Of a stretch of DNA of 64,000 nt, positions 23,715-35,944 are shown piece after piece. Source of the DNA: Hofstenia miamia. Its lineage: Eukaryota > Xenacoelomorpha > Acoela. The stretch spans positions 632,606 through 696,605 of the forward strand of contig SCFE01000021.1 of assembly GCA_004352715.1 (NCBI GenBank), written 5' to 3'. Below the pieces are notes generated by a model. That model searched no databases, was not told the DNA's origin, and saw only the letters and a list, made by a program, of their open reading frames with translations. Positions within the stretch are counted from its first letter, which is position 1. Each line of letters begins with the position of its first letter. Position numbers and translations under genes: made by a program.

Positions 23715-23724
23715 TTTAAATAGG

Positions 23725-23820
23725 CGACAAATTTGTTTGGGTGAGAACTCTTTTGGCCGAAGTTTCAAATGGGCGAGAATTCAGGTGGGCGAAAATTCCT
23801 TTGGGCGAAAATACTGTCGA
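23725..23820 (+). repeat. Degenerate GGGCGAAAATT tandem motif
   Basis: GGGCGA(G/A)AATTC and related GGGTGAGAAC/TTGGCCGAAG units repeat about every 18-21 bp four to five times, between the inverted-repeat element and the R1 copy. Confidence 0.5.
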
Positions 23821-23821
23821 T

Positions 23822-24062
23822 CTATTTTAACTAGATGTCTCTTAAGCAATGTCCCAATAAAGCTCATTTTAAACAATAACGACTTTTTCTGACAGTTGTA
23901 AGATAAATTCTGACAGCCATAAGATTATGAATTGAAAGATTTAAGAACCAACCTGATTAATGCTATTGGCTAAAAGTGATTTCCATAGTTACATCTTTTT
24001 CTGACAGATGTAGGATAAATTCTGACAGCCATAAGATTATGAATTGACAGATTTAAGAACAA
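23822..24062 (-). repeat. Two R1 copies
   Basis: 23822-23955 is the inverse of 10098-10230, including tagatgtctcttaagcaatg and ctgacagttgtaagataaat. 23990-24062 repeats the last 70 bp of it. Confidence 0.55.
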
Positions 24063-24163
24063 AGCACATTTATTAAATAAATTTTCTTTACTAAGGCATC
24101 CTCTTTCATGGTTGGCCAATCTATCCTGCTAAAAGCCAATTACAGGCAACCAAGGGACATGTG

Positions 24164-24908
24164 CATAGTAATAAGCTGGTTGGTACTTTTTATCAACATA
24201 CAAAATCTTGAAACTGACATAAGGAACCTTGAGATCGACATAGCAAATCATTATGACAATATGAACAAAAATTTAGCATGAATGAGGTTTACATATCAAT
24301 TATATCAAAAGTGACATCAAAATTTAATTTTTAGCAGCTGTTTATTGAGTTGTAATATAGACTAAATGATAAAATATTATACTTGATTTTATTAAAAAAA
24401 CTCAGATAAATATTTTAATGTACATATGCAAAAATTTTAAATGACCCATCTAATGTTATTAATCTTTAACAGATGAACTACATGAAATTTTTGCCTGCAC
24501 TTCAACTTCATAAGTTCTAATTAATTGTTGAATGCATTGCTTCTTCTTTCTTGAAATAGAAGTGGGTTTTATATCTTCCTCATTTCTTGATTTGCAAAGA
24601 ATATTGACAGAATCACTTCTTTTCTTACAAAAAGATGTTTAGCCTTTTCCATTTTATATGCATGATAATTTTTAGCATCTTCTTTAATGATGAAATGATA
24701 CTGACAAACATTGAGATTGTAATCAGCTGGGTTACAATCATCAGATCTTCCCACAGCCAAAAGCTACCTTTTCAGCATAATCTTTTCATTGGGAACATGA
24801 AAAAAACCAACAATCATGTTCCTTAACTGAATATGAATAGATGTTGCTGGAAAGTTCTATTTTATGGCTTTGTTATCTTTAAATATAAATTAAGTTAAAG
24901 CAATATAC
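24164..24908. other. Unassigned region
   Basis: AT-rich, no firm gene. On the minus strand 24470-24800 is weakly coding-like and could be the C-terminal part of the MULE relic at 28600-29230, displaced by two LTR insertions, but I see no decisive motif. Confidence 0.25.
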
Positions 24909-25817
24909 TGTAGAATCGTGGGCTGTAAAAGTAATTACACTAGAAAACTAATTGACTATGCAGAAGGTTTTAATTAGTGGCCATACAAAGACAGCCCTGA
25001 TTACAGTATAAAAAGAACCTATAGATTAACATTGGTAATTCAACCAAGTAATTAGTTACTTTAGGTAAAATCCAAGATGATCCATTCATATGGCTTCCAG
25101 CCAAAGCAATGTCTTCAGAAAAAGTAAAGTGCTTAACTTGAGTGAATGGTGCTACCCTAATTCTCTCACTTTTTAATTTCTATCTCATAACTGCAAATAA
25201 ACATCTCCTTTTCATTGTTATCTCTCAGCTCACTAAATAATAGCCTGTAGTTCCCAGGCATTCACACTAACCAACAGTATATTATCATCACAGTGTTGTA
25301 AATTATAAGTGCATGTACATGTTGAACATCAAACAAGAGGTTTATTATTACCCTATGCATGGCCATATACCTAACCTAAATGGTCCACAATTTGGGGTGG
25401 ATAATCTAAAAAGATCTCCAGGAGCTACTTGTTGCACTGTACTTTGAGAAAGCACTCCCAAATTGTTGTCTTACTTAAGTAATTATTTTCATATCAAAAA
25501 GTAATAAAGATAAATACAGAGGTAAAACAGTAGTTGAAGCTAGATAAACTCTATTAAACCTTGTCTACATGTTTTCTCAATTTTATCATTACCTGCCTTT
25601 GTTTACAAGCAATCATTTAATGTAAGTTAATCATGTCAGCTATTTCTTTTCCCTTGCAAATTAAATTTGAACAATAACAATCAGCACCATCAAGGGGACA
25701 TGAAACTAATGTTCGTAAACTAAGATCGAAATTACTAAAATTATGTCATGTTGAGGTCATTACAAAAGTAAAAATAAAAGCTCTATAAAATTTCACATTT
25801 CCCTGAGTGACTCTACA
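24909..25817 (-). mobile_element. Solo LTR, family G2, copy 2
   Basis: Inverted copy of the G2 LTR, TGTAGAGTCACTC... (from 25817) to ...GATTCTACA (at 24909). It is more diverged than copy 3. It keeps the closing stem of the foldable core as ACAATTTGG/CCAAATTGT (25458-25466 and 25387-25395, read on the minus strand). Both strands of a former CG pair have changed in a way that keeps pairing. Confidence 0.75.
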
Positions 25818-26231
25818 AAACTGTTAAAAGAATGCTAAGCATATTCATAGTGTGTAGGAAACAACAGTATTTTACTTTTTAAAAATAATTAGGAAATATA
25901 GAGAGCCTATAACATTAGGTGATATAAATTTGCTATGTCTAAAATAAAAATAGTTCAATTGTAATTAAGTACAAGATGCTAGAAACTTGAAATAATATAT
26001 CCTTTATTATAGACATTGATTCATTTTTACTATTGCCTTTTAAGTGCTACATGTATATTGTGTAGTAAGAAAACTTTGGATGGCAACAATTAAAAATTCA
26101 AATTCCAAATGTATTGTAGCATCACAAAAACTTTTTTAGCTTAGAATTATTGTAAAATAAATGTTTTTACCCTAAAAAACTCAATTGAATTTAGAATTTC
26201 ATTTAAAATATTACTCAAACTCAAAACATAA
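25818..26231. other. Spacer between two inverted G2 LTRs
   Basis: 414 bp of AT-rich DNA without a recognisable gene or repeat. Confidence 0.4.
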
Positions 26232-27172
26232 TGTAGAGTCACTTGGGGATTTAGTCGCATTTAGTCTTTTATATCTTTTTAATTTGTATTCTTGTATTAT
26301 TACGTCACTATGACATTATCGATCATTTTCGATCTTAGTTTGCTATTATTAAATTGATGTCCCCTTGATGGTGCTGTTATTTGCTCAAATTTAATTTTAC
26401 GAGGGAAAACTAATTTGATCATGTTAAACTATGTTGACATCTAATCATTGTAAACAAAGGCAGGTAATAATTGAATCTTTTGTATAAAAACTGAGAAACC
26501 TGTAGCAATAGTTCAATAGACTTTGTCTACTCTTAACTGCTGTCTTTACCGTTGTATTTTTTATTTATTTATTATCTTAAATGAAACTTATTGCTTAAGA
26601 TCAGCGACAATTCGGGAGTGCTTTCACGAGCACGGGGCGACACGTTGCTTCTGGGGGTCTTTTGATTACCCAGTCCGAATTGTGGACTCATTAAGTTATG
26701 TATATGGTTACGTATAAGGAAATAATAAATCTCTACATGCTATTTCAACATCTACATACTGTGATAATACCTTGCACTGGGCTGACACAATATCTGGCAA
26801 TTACACGATTTTTTATAGTGAGCTGAGTAGTTAACAATAAAATGAGAGTTTGTATTTTTAATGAGAGTTAGAAATTTTTGAAGTGAGATAGAAATTAAGC
26901 AAGTGAGACAAATAGGGTAGCACCAGTCAATAGGTTAAGCACTTTACTTCTGGACGTTCCACTTCAGCTGGAAGCCACCGGAATTGGTCATCTTGGTTGT
27001 TACCTAAATTAGTTCTGTTAATTGGATGAATTACCAATGTTACATCTACATGTTATAAGTTCTACATTAATCCCTGCTCCGGAATCATGGCTGTTCTGCA
27101 AATGCTATCTAAACCTTTTGTGGAGTCAATTAAGTTTCTAGTTAAGTTTTCCTTCCAGCCACCTATTCTACA
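26232..27172 (+). mobile_element. Solo LTR, family G2, copy 3
   Basis: 941 bp, TGTAGAGTCACTTGG...TTCTACA. It is very similar to copy 1 across TATA, foldable core, AATAAA and the gtagcaccagtcaataggtt segment. No internal region is attached. Confidence 0.75.
26607..26683 (+). ncRNA. Conserved 77-nt foldable core of the G2 LTR, copy 3
   Basis: Same closing stem ACAATTCGG/CCGAATTGT and same length as in copy 1. The inner hairpin GTGCT-ttcacg-AGCAC keeps its stem while its loop differs. Confidence 0.4.
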
Positions 27173-27404
27173 ATATTATACTGTATAAAAATTTATGATA
27201 CAATTCAATGATAAGTCTAAAATAGCTTACATATATCTTTTAAATCAACTATTGTCTTACAATGCTTAATGCCTCAAGCAGTGCTTTGTGCTAAATTTTT
27301 TAATTTCTTTTCAGAATTTTCTGCTGAGTAGTACCTTAAATTTACTATCTATGTCAAATTCTACCAACATATTCTATATTTATTTTTGCAGGATATATTC
27401 TATA

Positions 27405-27830
27405 TATTCATTCTAGTGTGTATCTTTGAAGAAACTTATATGGTTTTTTAATGATGTATGCTTTGCTTGTAATACATTTCCACATTAGAAGGAATACTTT
27501 ATGTTACTTCATTATTAAATAGTAATTATTCAAACAGAATATGCATAATCAAAAACAATTACATTTATTTTCTGCTTTTGGGCTAAGCTAAAATCCAGAT
27601 CATTAAGGCTTACACTAACTCCAGAAAATAGTAGTTTTTTCACTTTTAAAGGCTATCAATGCAATATTGATCCTAGATGCATATTAATTCCATACAACTG
27701 TTTGTGGGGGGGGGCTGAATTATTGTGCAATATAATTATTGTCATATTGAATTGATGAGATTTGAACTCACATTTTCTGTACACATGGACAACTGGGTTT
27801 ATCTTACACTATGAATCAGAAGTAGATCTT
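27405..27830 (-). repeat. tRNA-headed SINE, copy 5
   Basis: The tail end (attctagtgtgtatctttgaa) is at 27410-27430, with a decayed hairpin and a body interrupted by a G run at 27697-27712. The tRNA-like head is at 27749-27817 (T-arm GTGAG TTCAAAT CTCAT). It is more diverged than copies 1-3. Confidence 0.6.
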
Positions 27831-28599
27831 TAAAACTAGCTCAGGAATGTGAATACTTATTACAGAATTTCATCATTCTTAGAACAGACTAACTTGAGTA
27901 CATTCAATGATTATTAAGGCGCCTTTTCCAGTGAAGCATTAGTGTGAAATTTCAGTCCATCACCACTTGTAGAAACTGTTTAAACAAGAGCACATGATAT
28001 TGGTTCAATTACTTTTTTGCATAAAACCATTAAAACAGGAACATGCAGAAAAATAAGTGAAATACCATATTGTTTTTTACCCCATGTACAAGAGCAAATA
28101 AAAGAATGGATACAAATTTCACACTTTACACAGAGTAATTTCATCTAAATGTATTTGTAATAACAGAAGATTGTATTTCATGGAATTTGTTCAACTTGAT
28201 AGATTTTACAATTCAAATAGTTTCTGAATATTGGCTAATATTAAACATACTTTTAGTAGTTATGACATTTTCATGACTTGTTATTATTTTTGTTATTGAC
28301 AATGTTGCCTTCCCCAAATAGTGTTTTATAAGCTGATTGCAGTAACTACAATTTAAGAACTGCAGCAGAATTTTATTAAATCATCTATTCTTAAAATGTT
28401 GCAGCCATGCCCATGAATTTTCTTTAATTGATAAAGCAAATTCTCAAGTGAATGTCACTGTTTATTGATAAACCAATGTGGCATGGCAAGGCCCATACCT
28501 CATGTCAAATTGAATAAAATTTATGAAAGTATATGCCAAATTATTTTGTTGTTTCAGTAGAGAGCAGCTCTTCTAATAAACTGCAATTTCATATTAAAT
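27831..28599. other. Unassigned AT-rich region
   Basis: No firm feature. 28380-28560 read on the minus strand may hold the decayed downstream part of the MULE relic that starts at 28600, but stops are frequent. Confidence 0.25.
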
Positions 28600-29230
28600 T
28601 ATTTTATATCATCAAAGTCACATAAGGTCCAATTTATCTTAAAACACAATGTCCATACTCATTATTACCTCTGATCTTACATAAGTTTCTATTCCAACTT
28701 CACTCAACATCCATGAACTTGGAGTAGGCATTATATTCTTCCATGGTGAAAAGAATTCTTCAGTATCATCACTCATAAAAACATTTGATTTAATGATACC
28801 ACATACTTTACTAATTTCAGAAAAAAAATATGAAAACAAATTCACTCTTTTGGTTTGAATATATAAATACTGCTGGAAATGCTTCCCCAAGTTCATCAAT
28901 AACTAACACAGTCATTAAATAAAAATCATAGCTATTCAAATCATAAGTTGAATCAATACAAACTACATTACTTCCATGCAAAATCAATAACTCTTTCTAA
29001 GCAAAAACATAATAATGAGAGCAAAATTATCTACATCTAATTGATAATGGTTGCAGGGCTCTCCTTGAAATTAACATATCAACAAGGTGATCCAGATTTC
29101 AAATGTTTCTTTTGTAAGCCAAATTTGTTTCTTGTTTTGCATAGATCACTAGACCACAATAAATTTACCCTATTCATCTTGTTGGAAGTCATTTTATCAA
29201 ATTATGCTAATGTATCTGCATTTGATTGAG
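28600..29230 (-). pseudogene. MULE-like transposase relic (M3)
   Basis: On the minus strand a run reads HGSNVVCIDSTYDLNSYDFY and then LMTVLVIDELGEAFPAVF (about 28985-28870). After a frame change it reads ISKVCGIIKSNVFMSDDTEEFF (about 28820-28750). This order (N.VCiDSTh......T.LViDEfg.G.PvA......FMSDDa..F) is typical of a Mutator-like transposase group in insects and cnidarians. The IDST and MSDD aspartates are the likely catalytic pair. Upstream, to about 29230, decayed coding sequence continues in other frames. No terminal repeats were identified. Confidence 0.6.
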
Positions 29231-29411
29231 TTCCTATAATTGAAGTAATATAGACCTGGTAACCTTTTTGTAACTTGCAATACTTCATTTCTCCAGCATG
29301 TTCAGCATGGTGATTAAGAACAACAACATTAACATCTCCTTTAATATAAGTTCCTTAGTGTATGGGCAACAAATAATTTCTTTTGAACTAGAGATATTTG
29401 CAAGTTCAATA

Positions 29412-30372
29412 CCAATGTGGGGGAGCTCTAGCTACTCTAGCAGTACTGGGAAACTCAAGAGTTAAGATCAAAGCTCGCAAAGTTTACCATAACAGAGAGT
29501 GACCCACATTCCAACAGAAAACATACATTGGTGGTTCACTGATTTGCCTAATAAATACAGAAATTCCATGAAGAACTCCAGCAGTGACCAATTCACACAG
29601 CATCATGCCAAAGCCAGATCTACAAAGCCATCCTTACTTGCCAAGGTACTAATTGTGTGTCTCAAGTTGTAATTTCTAGCTCAATAAACAATTCATCTCA
29701 GAGTTCTGTTATCTCAGCTCATGTAAATAAATAATAAACCAAAGGCACATAATTGCTGTGCATTCATGTTTGCCAACAGCATAGTATATTTGCAGTGTTA
29801 ATTTTATGTGCATGTACAAATTGATCAATTAAAAGTTGTTATTCCCTACACATAATTGTAACCTAAAATGACCACTATTCAGGCTGTCACTGTTAAGGAG
29901 CTATTTGGTGCCCCAGACACAGTGCAGTTTCCTCCCAAATTGTTGCCAGATCTTAAGCAGTAGTTATCATAACCAAATCTTTGATGATAAATTATAAAGG
30001 GGGTTACTATATAATAAAAGCAAAAAAAGATCAAATGCAGTTGAAGGAAGACAAATTTATTGTGTGCTTTGCTACAGTTGTCTCAGATATTTATTACAAA
30101 AATTGTAAATTATTACCTAGATACTGTTTACAGTTTCAAACACAATTTCCCTTGCAAAGTTAAAATGAGCAATCACACATACTTTGAACTCAGGGGACAA
30201 ATAATATTTCTATCAAATAACTACAATAAAAAATGTGTACTAATTGAATTAAAGAAATTGATACAAATTGTTAGCATCTAATCATCAAATAGGGACGTCA
30301 ACAAGATGTAACACTATTTTTAGAGTGCCAAATAATAAAATTTTGAAAAATAAGGCCTTGAGTGGCTCTACA
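29412..30372 (-). mobile_element. LTR, family G3, copy 1 (one end truncated)
   Basis: On the minus strand it begins TGTAGAGCCACTC (30372) and is nearly identical over about 850 bp to the plus-strand LTR at 56779-57690. It is distantly related to G2, sharing ACAATT(T/C)GGGAG and a gctatttggtgcccc segment. The distal end (the final TGTAGA-side bases) is missing at about 29412. The N run at 30419 lies just beyond its start. Confidence 0.7.
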
Positions 30373-30418
30373 CACCCCCATTGCTGGCTAAGTTTGCAGT
30401 AGGAGTTGGACTGTAGGA

Positions 30419-31237
30419 NNNNNNNNNNNNNNNNNNNNNNNNNNNNNNNNNNNNNNNNNNNNNNNNNNNNNNNNNNNNNNNNNNNNNNNNNNNNNNNNNN
30501 NNNNNNNNNNNNNNNNNNNNNNNNNNNNNNNNNNNNNNNNNNNNNNNNNNNNNNNNNNNNNNNNNNNNNNNNNNNNNNNNNNNNNNNNNNNNNNNNNNNN
30601 NNNNNNNNNNNNNNNNNNNNNNNNNNNNNNNNNNNNNNNNNNNNNNNNNNNNNNNNNNNNNNNNNNNNNNNNNNNNNNNNNNNNNNNNNNNNNNNNNNNN
30701 NNNNNNNNNNNNNNNNNNNNNNNNNNNNNNNNNNNNNNNNNNNNNNNNNNNNNNNNNNNNNNNNNNNNNNNNNNNNNNNNNNNNNNNNNNNNNNNNNNNN
30801 NNNNNNNNNNNNNNNNNNNNNNNNNNNNNNNNNNNNNNNNNNNNNNNNNNNNNNNNNNNNNNNNNNNNNNNNNNNNNNNNNNNNNNNNNNNNNNNNNNNN
30901 NNNNNNNNNNNNNNNNNNNNNNNNNNNNNNNNNNNNNNNNNNNNNNNNNNNNNNNNNNNNNNNNNNNNNNNNNNNNNNNNNNNNNNNNNNNNNNNNNNNN
31001 NNNNNNNNNNNNNNNNNNNNNNNNNNNNNNNNNNNNNNNNNNNNNNNNNNNNNNNNNNNNNNNNNNNNNNNNNNNNNNNNNNNNNNNNNNNNNNNNNNNN
31101 NNNNNNNNNNNNNNNNNNNNNNNNNNNNNNNNNNNNNNNNNNNNNNNNNNNNNNNNNNNNNNNNNNNNNNNNNNNNNNNNNNNNNNNNNNNNNNNNNNNN
31201 NNNNNNNNNNNNNNNNNNNNNNNNNNNNNNNNNNNNN
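30419..31237. other. Assembly gap of 819 Ns
   Basis: Run of N. Long frames spanning it are artefacts. Confidence 1.
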
Positions 31238-31739
31238 TAGTCAGACTAGGCAAGAATCGAAAAACTCCTAACCGTAACATAGGTGCACTTTCGTGACTGG
31301 CACAAAGACCCTAGAATCGATCCCGTGATGGATTCCAGCCACTACTAAACACAACTTGCCTAGCTGCACATTTAATTAAATAATCAAGCCAGATAAAGTA
31401 GAAATGAAAATTAAATAAACTCCGAAGAATTTATTGTTCATCAAAATTATGGTTGAATCAAAGCTATTTATAAAATTTCTACAAAAAGTACCTGCCGATT
31501 TTAAAATTCAAATGATTTGTCTGCCAATATGGCTGTTCATACATAAGCGTTAGTTTGCTCAATTTAATTTGTCAATTATCTCTTGATCGGCTAACAAGTT
31601 TCTTATTTTGACCAATATTAAATCTTAGTTGCATTTTACAAAAATAACTAAAGTTCATTAACTAAATTTTTACAATTAATTTCAATTAATAATCATTCGA
31701 CGTTATTCAGCTTTAGTTGCCTTTTTGGATGATGCTACA
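31238..31739 (-). mobile_element. 3' LTR of element B, start portion
   Basis: The minus strand begins TGTAGCATCATCCAAAAAGG at 31739 and shares with the LTRs of element A the segments GATTCTAGGGTC, GTGCCAG.TCAC and AAAGTGCAC.TATGTTA. It runs into the gap at 31237. It follows the end of the ORF3 part of B by about 380 bp, as expected for a 3' LTR. Confidence 0.65.
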
Positions 31740-32814
31740 CTAAGATGATACTTCAGCATATCTAGGTTGCTGAGTAATTTGCATTAGAGCCTGTTTTTGG
31801 GTTACAGGCTTGTTTTTTAGGTGAAAAATGCTATCTTTGGTATTTGGGAGCTAATGAGATAGTTACAAAAGAGGTTGTTCAGTCTTCTGGTGAAAGAATC
31901 ATAAAAGCACTCATAGAGCCACAGACCTTTTAAGGCAACCATTAAAGTCATCAGCACATCAGTATCAGAAGTGTGGACATTGTCTGCACTAATCCTGGTG
32001 TTAGGGTAGAAGTACGTGAATACCTCTCAAAGTGACCCCATGTGAGTAGCATGGTCCATAAACAAAGTACAATACTGATTTACTTGTAATGTCATTTCCT
32101 CTGGATCTATGATTTCTGCTCATAACATGGTTATAATTTCAATCCTTTTTGTAATGTCATAGTAATAGGTGAGGGTCTCAATGTTGTTTATCCACATTAG
32201 ATCACCTGATGCCTGGAACAAAATGAAAACTTGTGGATCTAGGTTTGCAATTTTATTGTGAACCTTCTGCAACTGGACAGAGATAGGCTGTCCATTTTGA
32301 AAAATATCCTTGATCATTAACTTGCCATTGATGTAGATGCACTCAGGATTACTGCCCTCAATAAGAGTATCTCTTGTTTGTTTGTACTCAGAGGTTTGCA
32401 TGGCTCAGGTGACTTCTGTGGCTGTTGATACATAATTGATTTTCTCAGAGATGTGTGCAGAGACCTTTTTACGCCCTTTCTTCATTCAGCAAGAGGGGAG
32501 GATCAACAGAGTCATAATGCATAGTAAAGGTATGCATAACAAATTGTTTTTCTCTATGTTTTTTTGACATGGTTGAACTCAATCTTCTTCTTCAGTGTGG
32601 CTGTTCTGATAGTGATGTTGTAGTTGATTTTCACGTCCTTAATTGCATCCCAAAACATGGTCTGAAGTTTTCATGGTCTGCTTAATGACTGTGATGGGAA
32701 TTATCTCACCATCTCTTGCCACTTGTCATCATGTCTCAGCAATCTTATTGTAACTGCTCTCAGGATAGTTATGCTTTTCCAAGTTAAAGAAAATTTCTGT
32801 TTTCCTGTGGATAT
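31740..32814 (-). pseudogene. Element B, C-terminal part of ORF3
   Basis: The minus strand encodes decayed sequence homologous to 43430-44000 of element A: FWDAIKDVKINY (about 32640) against FWDTISEAKMNY in A, and IYINGKLM...NGQPISVQLQKV (about 32330-32260) against VYIEGTIM...KGRPINIQLQDL. The open stretch is 32120-32401. This half is separated from the rest of B (45978 onward) by the insertion of element A. It downstream-flanks the LTR at 31739. The function of ORF3 is unknown. Confidence 0.65.
32811..32814. repeat. Target-site duplication of element A (left)
   Basis: ATAT here and at 45974-45977, directly flanking the two LTR ends. Confidence 0.6.
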
Positions 32815-34079
32815 TGTAGCATCATCCAAATAAAATCATAAATAAGCTGCAAACATTGCAAGAAGAGATTAAGATTGAAAAGAATTTGATTAAAAATATT
32901 GTAATTAAATCAATTAGTGTTATTTCAGATTTATTTGTAATATGCAACCAAGAAACAACATGTGTCAAAAAAGAGATATTTGTGTCTGTTGATAAAAATA
33001 CTTTTTGACTAAACGACACTTTCATTATTTTCAGCCGCCATCTTGGCAGAAAGTTTAAATTTGAATCAACAGGTACTTCTTTTGGAAATACTATAAATAG
33101 ATTAAAAACCCTGTAAGAAATTGATAAAGAATTTTATTTAGAATTCTTATTTTGTTTCATATTAATGGTTTGATTATTTAGCATGATGTTGAGCTAATCA
33201 AGTGGTGTTTAGTAGTGGTCTGGATACATCACAGGGAACGATTCTAGGGTCTCTGTGCCAGATCACAAAAGTGCACATATGTTAGGTGTAGGGGTTTTCT
33301 CTTGATTAGCCAACTAGCATTTCANNNNNNNNNNNNNNNNNNNNNNNNNNNNNNNNNNNNNNNNNNNNNNNNNNNNNNNNNNNNNNNNNNNNNNNNNNNN
33401 NNNNNNNNNNNNNNNNNNNNNNNNNNNNNNNNNNNNNNNNNNNNNNNNNNNNNNNNNNNNNNNNNNNNNNNNNNNNNNNNNNNNNNNNNNNNNNNNNNNN
33501 NNNNNNNNNNNNNNNNNNNNNNNNNNNNNNNNNNNNNNNNNNNNNNNNNNNNNNNNNNNNNNNNNNNNNNNNNNNNNNNNNNNNNNNNNNNNNNNNNNNN
33601 NNNNNNNNNNNNNNNNNNNNNNNNNNNNNNNNNNNNNNNNNNNNNNNNNNNNNNNNNNNNNNNNNNNNNNNNNNNNNNNNNNNNNNNNNNNNNNNNNNNN
33701 NNNNNNNNNNNNNNNNNNNNNNNNNNNNNNNNNNNNNNNNNNNNNNNNNNNNNNNNNNNNNNNNNNNNNNNNNNNNNNNNNNNNNNNNNNNNNNNNNNNN
33801 NNNNNNNNNNNNNNNNNNAAGTGGCACTCAAGCATTGGATGGAATGGTGAAACTGGATGTGGAGATCCGCTTCAGGCAGATGCCCATCAGAAGATTGTTA
33901 TAGAGATTACCACATGGCTTCATCAGCTAAAAAGTGAGCAGTTAATTCTAGGTTACATAAGTTAACAGAAGAAATTAGTCAAGCAGTAACAACAAGTAAA
34001 TCCTTACCCGCAATAACACAGCTAACATTATAAAGTAACAGTAGATAAACAGTGATAATGCCTGGTAGAGGATATTACA
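32815..34079 (+). repeat. 5' LTR of element A
   Basis: TGTAGCATCATCC...GGTAGAGGATATTACA. Contains an N run (33325-33818). 33819-33850 and 33860-33950 match 45634 onward in the 3' LTR (ggatgtggagatccgcttc). Confidence 0.8.
33325..33818. other. Assembly gap of 494 Ns
   Basis: N run inside the 5' LTR of element A. Open frames across it are artefacts. Confidence 1.
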
Positions 34080-34095
34080 TGGTGAATGTGACAGC
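34080..34095 (+). promoter_or_regulatory. Primer-binding position of element A
   Basis: TGGTGAATGTGACAGC begins directly after the LTR end. TGG complements a tRNA CCA tail. I cannot name the tRNA. Confidence 0.45.
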
Positions 34096-34309
34096 CAAGA
34101 ACAGCAAAGCTAAAGAAGAAACATTCAGTTAAACCACCTGGAAGATGACAATAAAAGCTACAAGTGAAAGTACAAAAGCAGCAAATTGTTACACAAACTA
34201 ACTATCAGTAAGAGAAAGAGAGATACCCCAAACTGAACAAAATGCACTTCACTGGGATCCCAGAATCACGACCTAGAGATGGGAAAGCCACTATGAACCA
34301 GAAGAAAAT

Positions 34310-35909
34310 ATGACAAAAGGAAGAAAGGGAAGTGTGAAGAAAACTGCAACCAAAGCAGTAACTCCCAGAACAATATGATCATTGCCATACTTCAGTGAGA
34401 ACTCTGCAACAGACACAGAACTACAATCTCTTAGTTCACCCCAGAGACAAACCCCCCAGACACAAACCCATTGGATATAATGATTATGTTAAGAAAGAGC
34501 CAAGAAAGTCAGGAAATCCTAAGACAACATGTAGAACAATTGACTGAGAAAGTCAAAGAGATGGAACAACAAAATGAATCAATACTGAGCAAAATCAGAG
34601 TGAACATGGAAATGTGGTTAGAGGAACAAAACCAACTATTTCAAAACGAAATTAAAATCCTTACTCACCAACTATCAGAGTCCAACAAAAGGTTTCTAGA
34701 GCAAAACCAGCAATGGCAAGAAAAAAATCAAGAACTGGAGAGAACAAACAGACAACTAATCAAAGAAATGACTTACAGGCAGGAGAACTGGAACACTTGA
34801 AAGATAAACTGAGATTGCTACAACTAATGGAGGAGGAGAACAGAAACAACATGCAAACTCATGAAAACAAATTCCATTCAAGAAAGGAGAGTGAGTTACA
34901 GGCACCACACATGCCAACCTGCAAAGAGGTAACATATGAAGAATCAGATGAAGATTCCAACCTTGAAAAACAGAAAATTAAAAACAAAATTACGAAAGCA
35001 GTGAACACACAACTGCAAGAGGAGGATATGATAACAAATCACAAGAAACCAAAATATGAGAGTTTGATTTTACCGCAATTAACAGCCAATGACATGATAC
35101 CATGTAAAGCAAAACTACCCAAATTCAACAGAAGAGTAGATGGCTACAATCCTACATTTGCTGAGTGGCTGCAGATGTTTGAATTGACAATGGCGGAACA
35201 AAAAGTGAGCCAACAGGCAGCAGTGGCAAGATTCCCATTATATCTAACAGGAGCAGCATCCCAACACTACTTGCTTTTGGATGCAGAAACAAAGAGAAAT
35301 TATCAACTACTAATCAGAGACTTCATCAACTACTATGAGAATGAGAGTTTCAAAAATCAGTACCAAATCATTTTGAATGCAATGAAAATGAAAAAAAGCA
35401 ACGACATCCAAAATTACATGCAACAAGTTGAGTGGCTACTAATGCTCAGTTCGAGAGGAAACAGTTATTCAAAATACGACTGGTTCTCACACATCTGCAA
35501 GGGAATGCCCAAAAGCATCAGAACACAGTTTGAAATTAAATGTGATGTCAATGACAAATTGGAAAGGATGATTAGGAAAGTGTTTGACATACAAGCTACT
35601 ATTGAAAATAAGGCTCAAATATATGAGAAAGCCACATGGCATAGAGATGCACCAACATGGAGAAGCAATCTCAAGCCACACATCCCCAACAAAGCCTATA
35701 CTGAAGTGAAACAAGAAAAAATAATAAAGGTGAAAGGAAAGGATGGTAAGATGAGGAAATTAAAAGAGAAAGATGTTAAATGCTATGGTTGCCCAAAACA
35801 AATAAACGTCATTGGGGATGAGGAAGCCTACTACAATGAAGAGGACATATTACAGACAGAAGACAAAATCAATGAAGCATCACCAACCAACAAGGAGTTG
35901 GAAAACTAA
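34310..35909 (+). pseudogene. gag: Element A Gag polyprotein, frameshifted
   Basis: The particle-forming protein. ATG at 34310 opens a basic N-terminus broken by a TGA near 34376. 34471-34800 encodes about 100 residues of strong heptad-rich coiled coil (Glu/Gln-rich). Near 34760-34800 the frame shifts, and 34713-35909 continues through an acidic linker into a capsid-like domain (from KFNRRVDGYNPTFAEWLQMF at about 35120 to about 35620; ASQHYLLL and FINYYENESF blocks). A nucleocapsid trace (CYGC at about 35785) lacks the remaining His and Cys of a CCHC knuckle. The same coiled-coil plus capsid layout recurs in element E (62003-62722). A long N-terminal coiled coil is unusual for a gypsy Gag. 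Confidence 0.8.
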
Positions 35910-35944
35910 GTAGAGCGCCAACTCATGACAACTGTGCATCAATA

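Noticed and set aside
24569-24760. Minus-strand frame as a SWIM-type zinc finger of MULE M3
   Set aside because: The Cys and His spacing does not fit a SWIM motif, so the link to 28600-29230 is only positional.
30285-31296. Long open frames across N runs (also 33302-33850, 45003-45714, 52520-53590, 55584-56864, 59073-60166)
   Set aside because: They exist only because Ns contain no stop codons.
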